DNA of 64,000 bases from Cephalotus follicularis (taxonomy: Eukaryota; Streptophyta; Magnoliopsida; Oxalidales; Cephalotaceae), in the NCBI GenBank assembly GCA_001972305.1, contig BDDD01000175.1, positions 347,022-411,021 of the forward strand. Direction: 5' to 3'. Every line of letters starts with the position of its first letter. Position 1 is the stretch's first letter. The notes under the pieces are model-generated. The model was not told where the DNA came from. It did not search any database and saw nothing but the letters and a program-made list of their open reading frames with translations. Position numbers and translations under genes: made by a program. This document shows, in pieces, positions 43,469 through 54,241 of this stretch.

Positions 43469-44686
43469 GTAAAACCTTTTTGTAAACATGTGTATAACTC
43501 TTGGATGTTGTGTGTCCTTGGCATTTTTCCCGGGACCATGTATATAATTCTATTGTTTTATATACTTGTTGTTGTGCTGTTTTCCCAGCTCTAGCGTTGT
43601 TTTTGCTTAGTCTTTGGGTGTGCAGGGATGATGTCTAAGTTTGGGGGTTGTTTAACCCTGGGCAGAGGAGCAGGTTTCCCCAGCCCTGGCCTTGGTGAAA
43701 CTTCAGTGTTTCTCCCTAGGCTCTTTTGTGTGTGGCAACTCCGCTGAGATGCCGAGGGAGGGGTTTCTTTGGTCATGGTTGGTCAAACCCTAGGCTGACT
43801 TAGCAGCTCGGGTTGGTTAACCCTAAGCTGAAGTCTGGTGGCATCCCCAGGTGTTGTCCCCGGGCATGCCGTAGGCATTAAATGGGAGTTAGCACTTATC
43901 TTTAGTTTTGCCCATCCTCTTGACCTCAGACCATCTCGGTCCTGGAGACGTTTTGGTGGGTGAGCCCTGGTGGATCCCCTGGGTACCTGGCTGGGGTGAG
44001 ATTCTATCTCCTTAGTGTAGTTTGAGCATTTGGGGGACCCCCGGGTAGTGGTCCCAACGCTTGGCATTTGTCCCCGGGCCCTTGTGTTGATCCCAGGCTT
44101 AGCTTGTGTTAAGCGTTGTCATTTTCCTGTGCCCGGGCATAACCTTGTTTGTATGGGTCATGCCCTGGGGAGGACATGCCCGGGGAGGACATGTCCGAAG
44201 TTGTCGTCCAATGAGGACATGCCTGAGGATGGCTCATCCGGGGAAGGCATGTCTTAGGATGGGGCATATGCCTAGTTTGTTGTGCACGTTCCCTTAGTTA
44301 AACGGGGCGTTTGCTAAGTGGGTGTTGTGCGCGTTCCCTTTAGTTAAACGGTGAGTTGTGGGAATGGTTTTAAGTAAGGGTTGTTTTATAGTTTTACCCT
44401 CCTTTCCTTGTCCCTTCTTTGCCGTGTGTTTCTTCTGGTATGAGGGGCATTTTTGGCTTTGAGGAGATGGGAAATTCCTCCTCCCTGCTTGGGCATCCCT
44501 TGTTTTTATGCCTTGGGAGCGTTTGGCCTGGGGAGAGCGGCTCTCCTCGGCAGCACGTTTTTAACGCCTGCCCTGGCCTTAGCGTTAGCCTTTGTTTGTT
44601 GGGGTTTGGTTAGGGATCCAGGTAAGGGATCCTTCCACCTGGCATGACCATCCTCTAGCGGGGGTGTTCGGGAATGGGGCATGTCA
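43469..44686 (+). repeat. TEK-B 5' LTR, first 1.84 kb missing
   Basis: It matches 51454-52600 from GTAAAACCTTTTTG on and ends GGGCATGTCA. It is joined to the SIRE-2 LTR end at 43468/43469. TTTTATA at 44384 may be the TATA box. Confidence 0.88.
44160..44256 (+). promoter_or_regulatory. GGACATGYCC box cluster in TEK-B LTR
   Basis: Four to five boxes: GGACATGCCC, GGACATGTCC (perfect palindrome), GGACATGCCT and GGCATGTCTT, in about 100 bp. They lie about 130 bp before a TATA-like site. The 3' LTR repeats them at 52148-52242. The core differs from the GTCGACG families but the layout is alike. Confidence 0.55.
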
Positions 44687-44692
44687 GCTTCT

Positions 44693-44703
44693 TGGTTTCA
44701 GAG
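44693..44703 (+). other. TEK-B primer binding site, one base off
   Basis: TGGTTTCAGAG stands six bases after the LTR end; the usual site is TGGTATCAGAG. The 110-bp leader then leads to gag. Confidence 0.7.
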
Positions 44704-44813
44704 AGACCGGTTTAGTTTCCTTGTGTTTTCTTTGGAGACTATGGGGGTATGTATGCATTGCATTTCATGTAGTATACATGTTAGTGATGTCCTAACCTTG
44801 CATGTGAAGGTAG

Positions 44814-46010
44814 ATGGTGCCTCCGCATCAAACTCGAGGAAGTGGCATGGGTAGGGGACGAGGCGTCTCCCCAGCCAGAGGAGGTGGTCAGGGTAGAGGA
44901 AGAGAGTCCTCCCTACCACATGTGGATTAAGAACTGCCTCCTATTCGGGCTAGTGTGCAGGCTAACCAGGGACTGGTTGAACAAGAGACCGGACCAGCTG
45001 TGCAGCTGAGGTCCCGACAGTACAGTCAGCAGCGCAGGTACCTCCTCCGATTGGTACAGGAGCTCAAGCAGAATGGATGCAATTTGCTATGATGATAGCA
45101 CAAGCTTTGAGCGGTTCTAGACCTCAAGCTTTACTAGTTGAACGTCTGGAATGTTTAGGTGCTGCAACTTTTGAGGGAACGGATGATCCAGCGGATGCAG
45201 AGGCATGGCCGAATCATCTTGAGATGCTTTTTGTACATATGGGAGTTTCCGATGACTCACAAGCTGGACTTGCCGTCTTCTTAGTAAGTAAGAATGCTGT
45301 TTGGTGGTGGGAAGCTCTCCAAGCTAGGCATACTGATGTTGCTATGATCACTTGGGATGTTTTCAAGCGAGAGTTTCATCAGTACTTCTTTCCAGCTACC
45401 ATCGTGAAAGGGAAGAGGAGAGAGTTTCTGCATCTACGTTAGGGGAGTATGATTGTGACCCAATATGAATATTGCTTTATGGAATTGTCTCATTTTGCTC
45501 CGGCTTTTTTTGAAGACCAAGAGGAGAGATGTGAGAAATTATTGGATGGATTGAATCCCAAGGTGAGACATACTGTGGTAGCAACCAACTGGACTGTCTT
45601 TGGAGATATGGTGGAATCTGCCACGAGGTGGAGCAGAGTATCATGGAACAGAGGAACCGCCAGGAAAGGGGATAGAAGAGAGATGGACAACAGTCTGCTC
45701 AAGGGGAGGGTCACTCCCAAGGACAAGGGAAACGAAGGAAACGGTACTCCAACCAGCAAGTTGACGGTGGAAACCGAGGATAGGGCAGGTCTGATGGCCA
45801 GGGGATGTTTTCTTCGCAGCAAGCGAGTCCTCCTACAGCCAGTGGTGCGCAGCAGAGCAGGCACCAGAGTTCATCAGCTTCTCAATAGCCTCCCAAGTTC
45901 CAGAAGTGTGGTCGCTTCCACTTTGGTAACAGCAAGACAGATACCCGTGAATGCTTCCAGTGTGGCCAGGTTGGGCATTTCAAGAGGAACTGTCCACAAG
46001 CCTAGTAGAC
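44814..46010 (+). pseudogene. TEK-B gag
   Basis: ATG 44814 opens with MVPPHQTRGSGMGRGRG, an RG-rich start like that of GAG-1. A TAA follows GRESSLPHVD, and a frameshift occurs near 45070. The Gag core runs 45077-45442 (LECLGAATFEGTDDPADAEA, WWWEALQARH, FKREFHQYFFPA) and stops at TAG 45440, where GAG-1 has CAG. It resumes as QYEYCFMELSHFAPAFFEDQ. A further shift near 45630 precedes the zinc knuckle CFQCGQVGHFKRNC (near 45955), which is intact. This is the closest relative of the GAG-1 gag in the window. Confidence 0.85.
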
Positions 46011-46050
46011 CACGAGGACACCTGGATCAGTTGCTTCTAATAGAAAACCT

Positions 46051-47508
46051 GTGGGAGCTAGAGGTGGATCAATGGCTTTGCAAGCGGGATCGTCCAGGAC
46101 TGGTGGAAGTAGTCAACAGGGTAGACCAGTGGCAACAATTAGAGTCTATGCTATTAACAGAGAAGATGCTCTTGGATCCGCGGACGTGGCTATAGGTAAG
46201 GCTCTTATCTTCGGCAGAGATGCCACGGTTTTGTTTGACACGGGAGCCTCTTTATCTTTTGTTGCCCATGCATTTTGCATACATGCATGTGGAGTGTTTA
46301 GTTCCTTGGATGAAGAGATCGCTGTATCTATTCCTACGGGCCAGAGCTACCTTGTTGGACAAGTCTACAAGGGTTGTGATGTTATGATCAAGGGACAAAG
46401 TTTTGTAACCGACCTTATTCCATTCAAGATTTAGGTTTTTGATGCCATCCTGGGCATGGATTGGCTGGTAAGGCACCGAGCAGTGGTCGATTGTTCCCGC
46501 AAGGTTGTTTCTTTTTGCTTGCCCGACGAGTCAGGCATGGAGCTGGTTTGCGAGCAGCGCTCGGCACCTCTAAAGTTGATCTCAGCTATGGTTGCACGTA
46601 AGGCTTTGGATAAAGGGGCGCAAGGATTCTTAGCTCATGTGGTGGATACTCGGATGACTAAGCCAGAGGTAGGGGACATACTCGTGGTTTGTGAGTTTCT
46701 CGATGTCTTCCCAGGCGAGTTACCAGGTCTTCCTCCAGACAGGGAAATAGACTTTGAGATTGAGTTGATCCCTGGTGCGGCTCCTATATCCCTTGCTCCT
46801 TACCGTATGGCACCTGTAGAGTTGAAAGAGCTGAAGGTACAGTTGAAAGACTTGTTGGATAAAGGATTTATTTTACCCAGTAGTTCTCAATGGGGTGCTC
46901 CGGTCCTGTTTGTGAAGAAGAAGGATGGAGCTATGCGGTTGTGTATCGACTATAGGCAGCTCAACAAGGTCACTGTGCGTAACAAGTATCCGTTGCCAAG
47001 GATAGATGACTTATTTGATTAGTTGCGAGACGCTTGTGTGTTCTCTAAGATAGATCTTCGGTTTGGATATTACCAGTTAAAGGTGAAGGAAGAAAATGTA
47101 CCAAAGATAGCCTTCAGATCTCGTTATGGTCTCTATGAGTTCTCAGTTATGCCAGTTGGTTTAACCAATGCACCGTATGCTTTTATGGACTTGATGAATC
47201 GTGTGTTCCAACCCTTCTTAGACACCTTTGTGGTGGTGTTCATAGACGACGTGATGGTATACTCGCGGAGTATGGCTGAGCACGAGGGACAACTGAGGAT
47301 TGTTTTGCAGACCTTAAGAAGCCATGAGTTGTATGCTAAGTTCAGTAAGTGTGAGTTTTGGCTGGACAGGGTTGTGTTTTTAGGCCATGTGATCTCGGGC
47401 CAGGGTGTTGAAGTGGACTCAAGGAAGGTTGAAGCTGTGTTGGCCTGGGAAAGACCCAAGAGTGTACCTGAAGTGCGTAGTTTCCTTGGACTTGCTGGCT
47501 ATTACTGA
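46051..47508 (+). pseudogene. TEK-B protease and reverse transcriptase
   Basis: The protease site DTGASLSFVAH (near 46240) is intact. A TAG at 46432-46434 separates it from [18 protein letters not shown] begins near 46690 ([17 protein letters not shown]), passes [19 protein letters not shown] and [20 protein letters not shown], and meets TAG at 47020-47022 (DLFD then stop, where Q is expected). It continues as [21 protein letters not shown] (catalytic aspartates present) and ends in GLAGYY then TGA at 47506-47508, where an arginine CGA is expected. Apart from these stops the sequence looks well kept. Confidence 0.88.
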
Positions 47509-47514
47509 AGATTT

Positions 47515-48195
47515 GTGGAGGAATTCTCGGTTATAGCAGCTCCTCTTTCAAATTTAACAAGGAAGGATGTGAAGTTTGTTTGGTCAGAAAATTGTGAGAA
47601 AGGCTTCCAGACGCTGAAGGATAAGTTCACATCAGCTTCGATGTTGACCCTTCCTTCTCCGGGGGTGGTCTACAGTGGTGCTTCTTTGCACGGCCTTGGG
47701 TGTGTGTTGATAGAAGAGGGGAAGGTTATTGCTTATGCTTCTCGGCAGTTGAAGGTTCATGAGCTCAATTACCCTACACCTGACTTGGATTTGGCTGCGG
47801 TGGTGTTTGCTTTGAAGATATGGCATCACTATCTGTATGGTGAGGTCTGCCAAATCTTTACTGACCACCAGAGTTTGAAGTACTTGTTTTCTCGACCACA
47901 TTTGAACATGAGGCAGAAGAGATGGATCGAGCTTATCAAGGATTATGACTGTACCATTGAGTATCATCCTGGTAAGGTCAACGTGGTTGCTGATGCGTTG
48001 AGCAAGAAGTCCTCCGCTTCCTTGGATCATGTAGGGTTGGTTTACTTGCCTATGTTGGAACAGTTGAGGTCTTTAAGGGCAGAGCTGTCTACTGGGAATA
48101 GTGGAGCAGTGTTGGCTTCCTTGCAAGTGAGGTCTGTTTGGGAAGAACAGATTCGGGGATTGCAAGAGAAGGACGGCGGTTGGCCAAGTTATTGA
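47515..48195 (+). pseudogene. TEK-B RNase H and linker
   Basis: The frame directly continues RT after the TGA. It shows [20 protein letters not shown] (the first RNase H aspartate appears replaced by glycine), [32 protein letters not shown] and [10 protein letters not shown]. It runs on into the integrase leader until 48195. An overlapping frame from 48138 suggests a one-base shift near 48150-48195. Confidence 0.85.
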
Positions 48196-49200
48196 AACAA
48201 GTCAGAGTGGGTTCTCAGACTGACTTCCACATCCGGGGTGACAATGCTCTGGTGTTTGGGGAGAGGATATATGTGCCACATGTCGAGACGATCAAGCAGA
48301 AGATCCTAGAAGATGCTCATCGTTCTCCTTGGTCAATGCATCCTGGAAGTACCAAGATGTATCGAGACCTAAGGCAATGTTTTTGGTGGTGAGGCATTAA
48401 GCGTGAGATTGCCAGGTTTGTGGCAAGGTGCTTGACATGTCAGCAGGTGAAGGCTGAGCGACAGAAGCCTTCATGTCTTCTTCAACCGCTTCCTATTCCA
48501 GTGTGTAAATAGGACCACATATCAATGGACTTTCTCGCTGGTTTTCCTCGGACGAGGAGTAAGCATGATGCTATCTGGGTGATAGTAGATCGTTTGACCA
48601 AGTCTGTTCACTTCATACCTATAAGGAAGGACTACAATTTGGACAAGTTAGCTCGGTTGTATGTGGATGGTGTGATCAGGTTACATGGGATCCCCAGCAG
48701 TATAGTTTCGGACTGAGAGCCAAGGTTCACATCAAGATTCTGGCGGAGCTTACAGAGGACGTTGGGTACAGAGTTACGACTTAGTATGGCGTACCATCCT
48801 CAGACCGATGGCCAGTCTGAGCGGGCTATCCAGATTCTTGAGGACATGTTTAGAGCCTATGTCATAGATTTCTGAGGAAGTTGGGATGACCATTTGACTT
48901 TGATCGAGTTTACCAAGAATAGCAGCTACCAGGCGAGCATTGGTATGGCTCCTTATGAGGCTTTGTATGGCAGACGTTGTCGAACTCCTTTGTGTTGGAA
49001 TGAGGTGGGAGAAGGCCATCTGCTAGGACTAGAGTTGGTACAAGAAGGTGAAGGTGATCCAAGAACGATTGCGTGCAGCCCAGAGTAGGCAGAAGAGCTA
49101 CGTAGACAAACGCCGAAAGGACTTGGAGTTCTATGCGGGTGACAAGGTTTTCCTTAGGGTGTCACCTTACACGAGGATTGTTCTTTTTGGCAAGCGTGGA
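48196..49200 (+). pseudogene. TEK-B integrase
   Basis: The zinc region [15 protein letters not shown], then CLTC, is followed by the core: D in SMDFLAGFP, D in IVSD just before a TGA at 48714-48716, and E in [10 protein letters not shown]. Stops at 48390 (TGA), 48507 area (TAG in a KWD-like site) and 48872 (TGA) break it. A small deletion after LELVQ (49045) shifts the frame. The block VDKRRKDLEFYAGDKVF follows. All three catalytic acidic residues are present but the chain is broken. Confidence 0.85.
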
Positions 49201-49235
49201 AAGCTTAGCCCAAGTACATAGGTCCCTTTGAGGTT

Positions 49236-49560
49236 TTGCAAAGGATCGGTCCAGTGGTTTATCGTCTGGCTTTGCCTGAGGGGATGGCCAGGGTGCACAA
49301 TGTGTTTCATGTATCTGTGCTGAGGAAATACGTTGCTGATCTTTCCCGTGTCTTGATCGAGGCAGTGGAATTGTCCGGAGAGGATTTACCAGTGTTGGCT
49401 TATGAGGAAACCCCAGAGCAGATCTTAGACCGAAAAGAACAGGTTTTGAGGAACAAGACCATTCCCTTGGTGAAGATCTTGTGGAGAAACCATGTAGCAG
49501 AAGAGGCTGCCTGGGAACGTGAGGACTAGATGAGGGAACGTTATCCTTACTTGTTCCCTA
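49236..49560 (+). pseudogene. TEK-B integrase tail and chromodomain
   Basis: LQRIGPVVYRLALPEGM and VHNVFHVSVLRKYV are followed by the chromodomain: EETPEQILDRKEQVLRNKTI, LVKILWRNH, EEAAWERED, then TAG at 49527-49529, then MRERYPYLF. The chromodomain marks the element as a chromovirus and is thought to guide insertion to heterochromatin. Confidence 0.87.
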
Positions 49561-49595
49561 GACCAGAGGTGGAATTTTGAGGACAAAAATTTCTT

Positions 49596-49608
49596 AAGGG
49601 GGAGAGGA
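49596..49608 (+). other. TEK-B polypurine tract
   Basis: AAGGGGGAGAGGA directly precedes the 3' LTR start TGTAACGACCCG. Confidence 0.85.
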
Positions 49609-52600
49609 TGTAACGACCCGCATTAATTTTTGGATAAATTGATGTTTGGGCCAGGGGAATTTTTTTTTCCTTTTCTCCTTGGTTGTGTTGGTTTGGGCTT
49701 CTCCTTCTTGGGTAAGTGTTGTTGGCTTTGGGCTTGGTGGAGGCCCAATGTTATATGATGGGTTAAGAGATAAGAGTTGTTAAGATGGTGTTGGGATATG
49801 TGCAAAGCTTGCTTAGGAAGCTTGATAGTTGACTTCGACAGATATCATATCCATCTTATCACGTCTGAAGAAGCATTTGGAAGAGTGAGCTTTCATCTTT
49901 CATCTTTCTTCTGAAGCTTTGAGCGTTGTTTGAGGTTGGAACTTTCTTTCACCCGTCTACGCGTCTGGCAGGTGAGTGTTCTCCTCAGTACATTTTGGTG
50001 CGTCGCATGGTTGGTACAGGCTCGACCTTTGAGGCTGAGGAAGAGCTTTGCCCTTGTTTTCATGGGTGTATGTGGTTCTTGCATAGCTTTAGAGATGTCG
50101 TTCATGGTAGCTAAGCATTATTGTGTGTTGGTTTGGCAGAGGAAGATCTAGGCTCGGAGTCCGCGCAGCAAGGAAGCTAGCTAAGGAAGCTACAGAGACT
50201 AGTGAGTGGGATGTTCTTCTTTCTATCAATTGATAACTGAGTATTTATTGATTATATACCCTTCCATGATATTACCTTTGACTAGGATTTCTTCTCCTGT
50301 CATCTTGTTGATATTGCATAAGAATACTGCTTTGCCTGGGTTGAACTTGTTGTTTCCCCTTTCTGTTTAAGTATTCATGCTTTATTTGATATCATGTGTT
50401 GTTGTCCTCGGGTACTGGTTACTGGGTGCTGGTTACTTGGTTATGTATGAGATTCCCGACACGAGGTGGTCTAAGTGGTGATACACTTACCTTGAGCCGA
50501 GGTTCTCCTCTGTTATCTCGTCAAGGGTAGAGCTGAGTGGTGATTCATGGGCCCCTTGGACGATATTAACACTATGTGATTGCTGGCCAGGTAGCTTCTC
50601 GATCGAGGTTCACCTGGTGTAGTGCTGAGCTCGTGATTGCCGACGGGGGTGGGCTTGCGTAGCCCCTTGATCGAGGTTCATGTAGTGAGGTGCGCCAATG
50701 TATGATTTGTCGGGGGTGGAATGCTTGCGTAGACCTTCTACCGATGTTCATACGGTGCTCTGGAAGTGGGTATCTATATTGAGTATATGAGGGATGGGTT
50801 CAGTCCTGTAGCCCATGACCACGTTGATAGAACGTCAACGAAGTTGTTATTTGTGCTTCTGAGGTGGTTCCGGCTATGGAAATGTGCGAGTTTGTTTGTG
50901 CATGTGCGTGTGTGGAATGTGCTTGTGATTGATACAGTACCAGTAGTCCCCTTGAGAATTGTTGATCCTTAGAGTTGATCTTCTGTTGATCCTTGGATCC
51001 CTTGCATTTTCTGACATGTAAACTGTTGTTTATCTCCTTTCCTTGAGGTCAGTCATTGAGTTGGTAGCTCTGACCTCGTCTCGGGTTTTCCCTTTTTATC
51101 GATATCCTTGTATATTTTCACCTCTGCCTTGTTTTCTTGAGTTGGGGGTATGGGTTGTCCTTTGGCCTAGTTGGGACAGGCCACGTACACCTTGACTCTT
51201 GGCACCCCGGTGGAAGTGGGTCACCCAGGGTATTCCTTGATCTTACTCACTAGTCAGTTGGGCTAATCCCCTCTTAGTTTTGTGTGCAGAGGGAGTGGGG
51301 CAGCAGTGTTCTTGAGATCCACTAAGGACAACGTATCGAGAGAGGTAGACGCCGGACGCAGCACCTTAGGATGGCTCCTAGGCCACGGGCCCCTTCATGC
51401 ATTTGGGGACATTCTTGGGGTTTTTGTATAGTTTTCGTAAATGTCTATGCCTTGTAAAACCTTTTTGTAAACATGAGTATAACTCGTGGATGTTGTGTGT
51501 CCTTGGCATTTTGCCCGGGACCGTGTATATAATTCTCTTGTTTTATATACTTGTTGTTGTGCTATTTTCCTAGTCCTGACGCTGTTTTTGCTTAGTGTTT
51601 GGGTGTGCAGGGACAATGTATGAGTTTGGGGGTTGTTTGACCCTGGGCAGAGGAGCAGATCTCCCCAACCCTGGCCTTGTTGAAACTTCAGTGTTTCTCC
51701 GCGGGCCCTTTAATGCGTGGCAACTCTATTGAGATGTCGAGGGAGGGGTGGCTTTGGTCATGGTTGGTCAAACCCTAGGTTGACTTCATAGATCGGGTTG
51801 GTTAACCCTAAGCTGAAGTCTGGTGGCGTCCCCGGGTGTTGTCCCTGGGCATGCCGTAGGCGTTAAGTGGGAGTTAGCAGTTTTCTTTAGTTTTGCCCAT
51901 CCTCCCGACCTCGGACTAGCTCGGTCCCTGGAGGCGTTTTGGTGGGTGAGCCCTGTTGGATCCCCTAGGTACCAGGCTGGGGTGAGATTCTATCTCCTTA
52001 TTGTAGTTTGAGCATTTGCGGTACCCCCGGGCAGTGGTCCCAATGCTTGGTATTTGTCCCCGGGCCCTTGTGTTGATCCCAGTCTTAGCTTGTGTTAAGC
52101 GTTGTCGTTTTCCTGTGCCCCGGCATAACCTTGTTTGTATGGGTCATGCCTTGGGGAGGACATGCCCGGGGAGGACATGTCCGAAGTTTTCGTCCAGTGA
52201 GGACATGCCCAAGGATGGCTCATCCGGGGAAGGCATGTCTTAGGATGGGGCGTATGCCTAGTTTATTGTGCGCGTTCCCTTTAGTTAAACGGTGAGTTGT
52301 GGGAATGGTTTTAAGTAAGGGTTGTTTTATAGTTTTACCCTTCTTTCCTTGTCCCTTCTTTGCCTTTTGGCTTTGAGGAGATGGGAAATTCCTCCTCCCT
52401 GCTCGAACAGCCCTAATTTTTATGCCTTGGGAGCGTTTGGACTGGGGAGAGCGGCTCTCCTCGGCAACACGTTTTTAACGCCTGCCCTAGGCTTAGCATT
52501 AGCCTTTGTTTGTTGGGGTTTGGTTAGGGATCCAGGTGAGGGATCCTTCCACCTGGCACGACTATCCTCCGGCGGGGGTGTTCGGGAACGGGGCGTGTCA
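49609..52600 (+). repeat. TEK-B 3' LTR, complete
   Basis: This is a 2992-bp LTR starting TGTAACGACCCG and ending GGCGTGTCA. Around 50580-50760 it holds degenerate repeats of about 70 bp with the word GATCGAGGTTCA. The box cluster lies at 52148-52242. Its first 1.84 kb has no partner in the 5' LTR. Open frames here are not supported as genes. Confidence 0.87.
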
Positions 52601-52741
52601 CCTTTATAAACTGTTGGTTCCTCCTTCGGGAGTGTGGTTATATATAAGTGTGTTTTTCTTTATTGGGGTATAGTTCGATAAACGGATACCACATGCCCGA
52701 TTTTTGGGAGTTTATAAGAGTTTGTATCTGTTTCGTTATAT
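52601..52741 (+). repeat. LTR fragment matching 23725-23880
   Basis: CTTTATAAACTGTTGGTTCC and the CTCCTTCGGGAGTGTGGTTA word match the TEK-E 5' side closely. TEK-B was therefore probably inserted next to or into a TEK-E-like LTR. Confidence 0.6.
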
Positions 52742-52850
52742 ATATATGTGGTTTAGTGTGTTTTTTTGTAGTTTGTCTTATATATTTGTATGACTTGCAA
52801 TATGTATATATAATTGCATATTAATTAATTATCTATCGATTTATTTGGGA

Positions 52851-53523
52851 TGAAATGGTGAACATGTGGATGTGCGAGGATTTTCAGAAGTGGGCAAGAA
52901 CAAATGCCGCCAATAAGGCGAACGAAGCCCACACCATCTACACTGGCGGTAGTCACATGATGGAAAGACAGCTTTAGATTGGGGTAAGTAATAAACTTCA
53001 TTTGTAATTATGGTGATTAATAAATTTAATTTGTGTTTCAAACTTATTCAAAATAGCATTTGACTTGCAGGAGGCAAAGGGAAAAAATTTTGAGGATGTA
53101 TTTTACGATACCCATCGGAGGGCGGGAGATGATACTCTTCCACCTCCTTTTGTAGTGGAGAAGCTGGTGAGTCACAAACTGTAATGAATATGTCAATTAC
53201 CCTTTATATGTCAATTACTTAACTGATTAATCTTGTATTTTTTATAGGAAAAGTACAAGGTTGCTAGTGGGGCAGATACTGTGGAGGGGCCCGAGGGTAT
53301 TAGTAGGTCGACTCCCTTCAACGTCGTGGCATGGGCAGAGGCGACAGAATGTCCGCAGAAGGGCAAGATCCATGGACTTAGGAACTACATGACTTATACG
53401 AAGATGCTACACAAGCACTTCGCTTTGCTCGGCGAGGAATGGGAAGTCAGAGTCGCCCACTCACTTCATAGCCATCACAGGATAGCCCAGGGACAGATGG
53501 AGGTGTTCGCGAGAAGGTCTTAG
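52851..53523 (+). pseudogene. CACTA-associated transposase (plant transposase, Ptta/En/Spm type), 3' exons
   Basis: Three exon-like segments have proper junctions: 52851-52983, then an intron with GTAAGT and TTGCAG (52984-53070), 53071-53166, then an intron with GTGAGT and TTATAG (53167-53247), and 53248-53523. The translation has MWMCEDFQKWARTNAANKAN, HTIYTGGSHMMERQL, then TAG, then EDVFYDTHRRAGDD and YKVASGADTVEGP. This fits the plant transposase family that accompanies CACTA elements (GGS followed by a THR block). Exon 1 has one stop, and the frame ends at 53521. A second frame with QVTQVQTTLESFMAQMTQMM suggests a frameshift near 53525. Confidence 0.7.
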
Positions 53524-53939
53524 AGCTTTGACAGTAGGTGACCCAGGTGCAGACGACGTTGGAGAGTTTTATGGCTCAAATGACTCAGATGATGGGGTCT
53601 TAGTCCAGACGCAAACAATCTGATTAGAGTTCACCACGGACTCGGCACCCCCCTTTCCAGCCATCTCCCGACTCGGACGATAGCGATGGCGAGTTGTATT
53701 TTTGTGATTTTGACATAGTTTTAGACTGTTTGTAAACTTATTACATTTTTTATAAACATGCTATAAAGTTCATTTACATTGTTTTGTTATTTTAATGCCA
53801 ATGAAATGTTTTATTGAGTATTTATGAATGGAGTCCATTGGACGGATAATTGAAATATAAAATGTTATTGTGGCTCCTGCTGAATGAATTTAATGTTTTG
53901 CTTGGATATGGGGAATGGATTCTGCTGATAAATCCAACT

Positions 53940-54241
53940 GCGGAATCTGCACAATGGTGAGGGCATAGCGAGGGCATGGCGAGGGCAATAACCCTTGCCA
54001 TTCTGTAGCTAATCTACATGGCGAGGGTTACGCATGGGTAGCATACCCTCAGACATGACGAGGGAATTATACGACGAGGGGAGGTCACTCTCCCCATGCC
54101 CTAGCCACACCCTCTACATGGGCCATGGCGAGGAGCTATTCTGCGAGCGGATATTCCACTTGCCATCCCCTCGCTGTTGAGTCAATGGAGAGGGGATGGC
54201 GAGGGGAAATGCCCTCGCCGTTGCCCTATTTTTTAATAGTG
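53940..54241. repeat. CACTA subterminal repeats and terminal inverted repeat end
   Basis: About fifteen copies of ATGGCGAGGG, GCGAGGGCA or their complement CCCTCGCC occur in both orientations within 300 bp. They end in CCCTCGCCGTTGCCCTATT and TTTTTTAATAGTG. Mixed-orientation short repeats next to the end are the usual transposase binding region of CACTA elements. Confidence 0.75.

Larger units (their letters stand above)
43469..52600 (+). mobile_element. TEK-B, Tekay-type chromovirus, decayed
   Basis: Order: truncated 5' LTR, primer site, gag, protease, RT, RNase H, integrase, chromodomain, purine tract, 3' LTR. All domains are present with few length changes, but many single nonsense codons break them. 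The 5' LTR lacks its first 1.84 kb, so no target duplication can be checked. The base order around most stops suggests C-to-T or G-to-A changes. Confidence 0.9.
52742..54241 (+). mobile_element. CACTA (En/Spm) transposon, 3' part
   Basis: Transposon-protein exons are followed by a subterminal repeat region and the terminal word TTTTTTAATAGTG at 54241; its complement starts CACTATTAAAAAA, the CACTA end. The following TAA (54242-54244) is a candidate 3-bp target duplication. The left end is not in the window, so the true start is unknown; the boundary at 52742 is only approximate. Confidence 0.75.
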
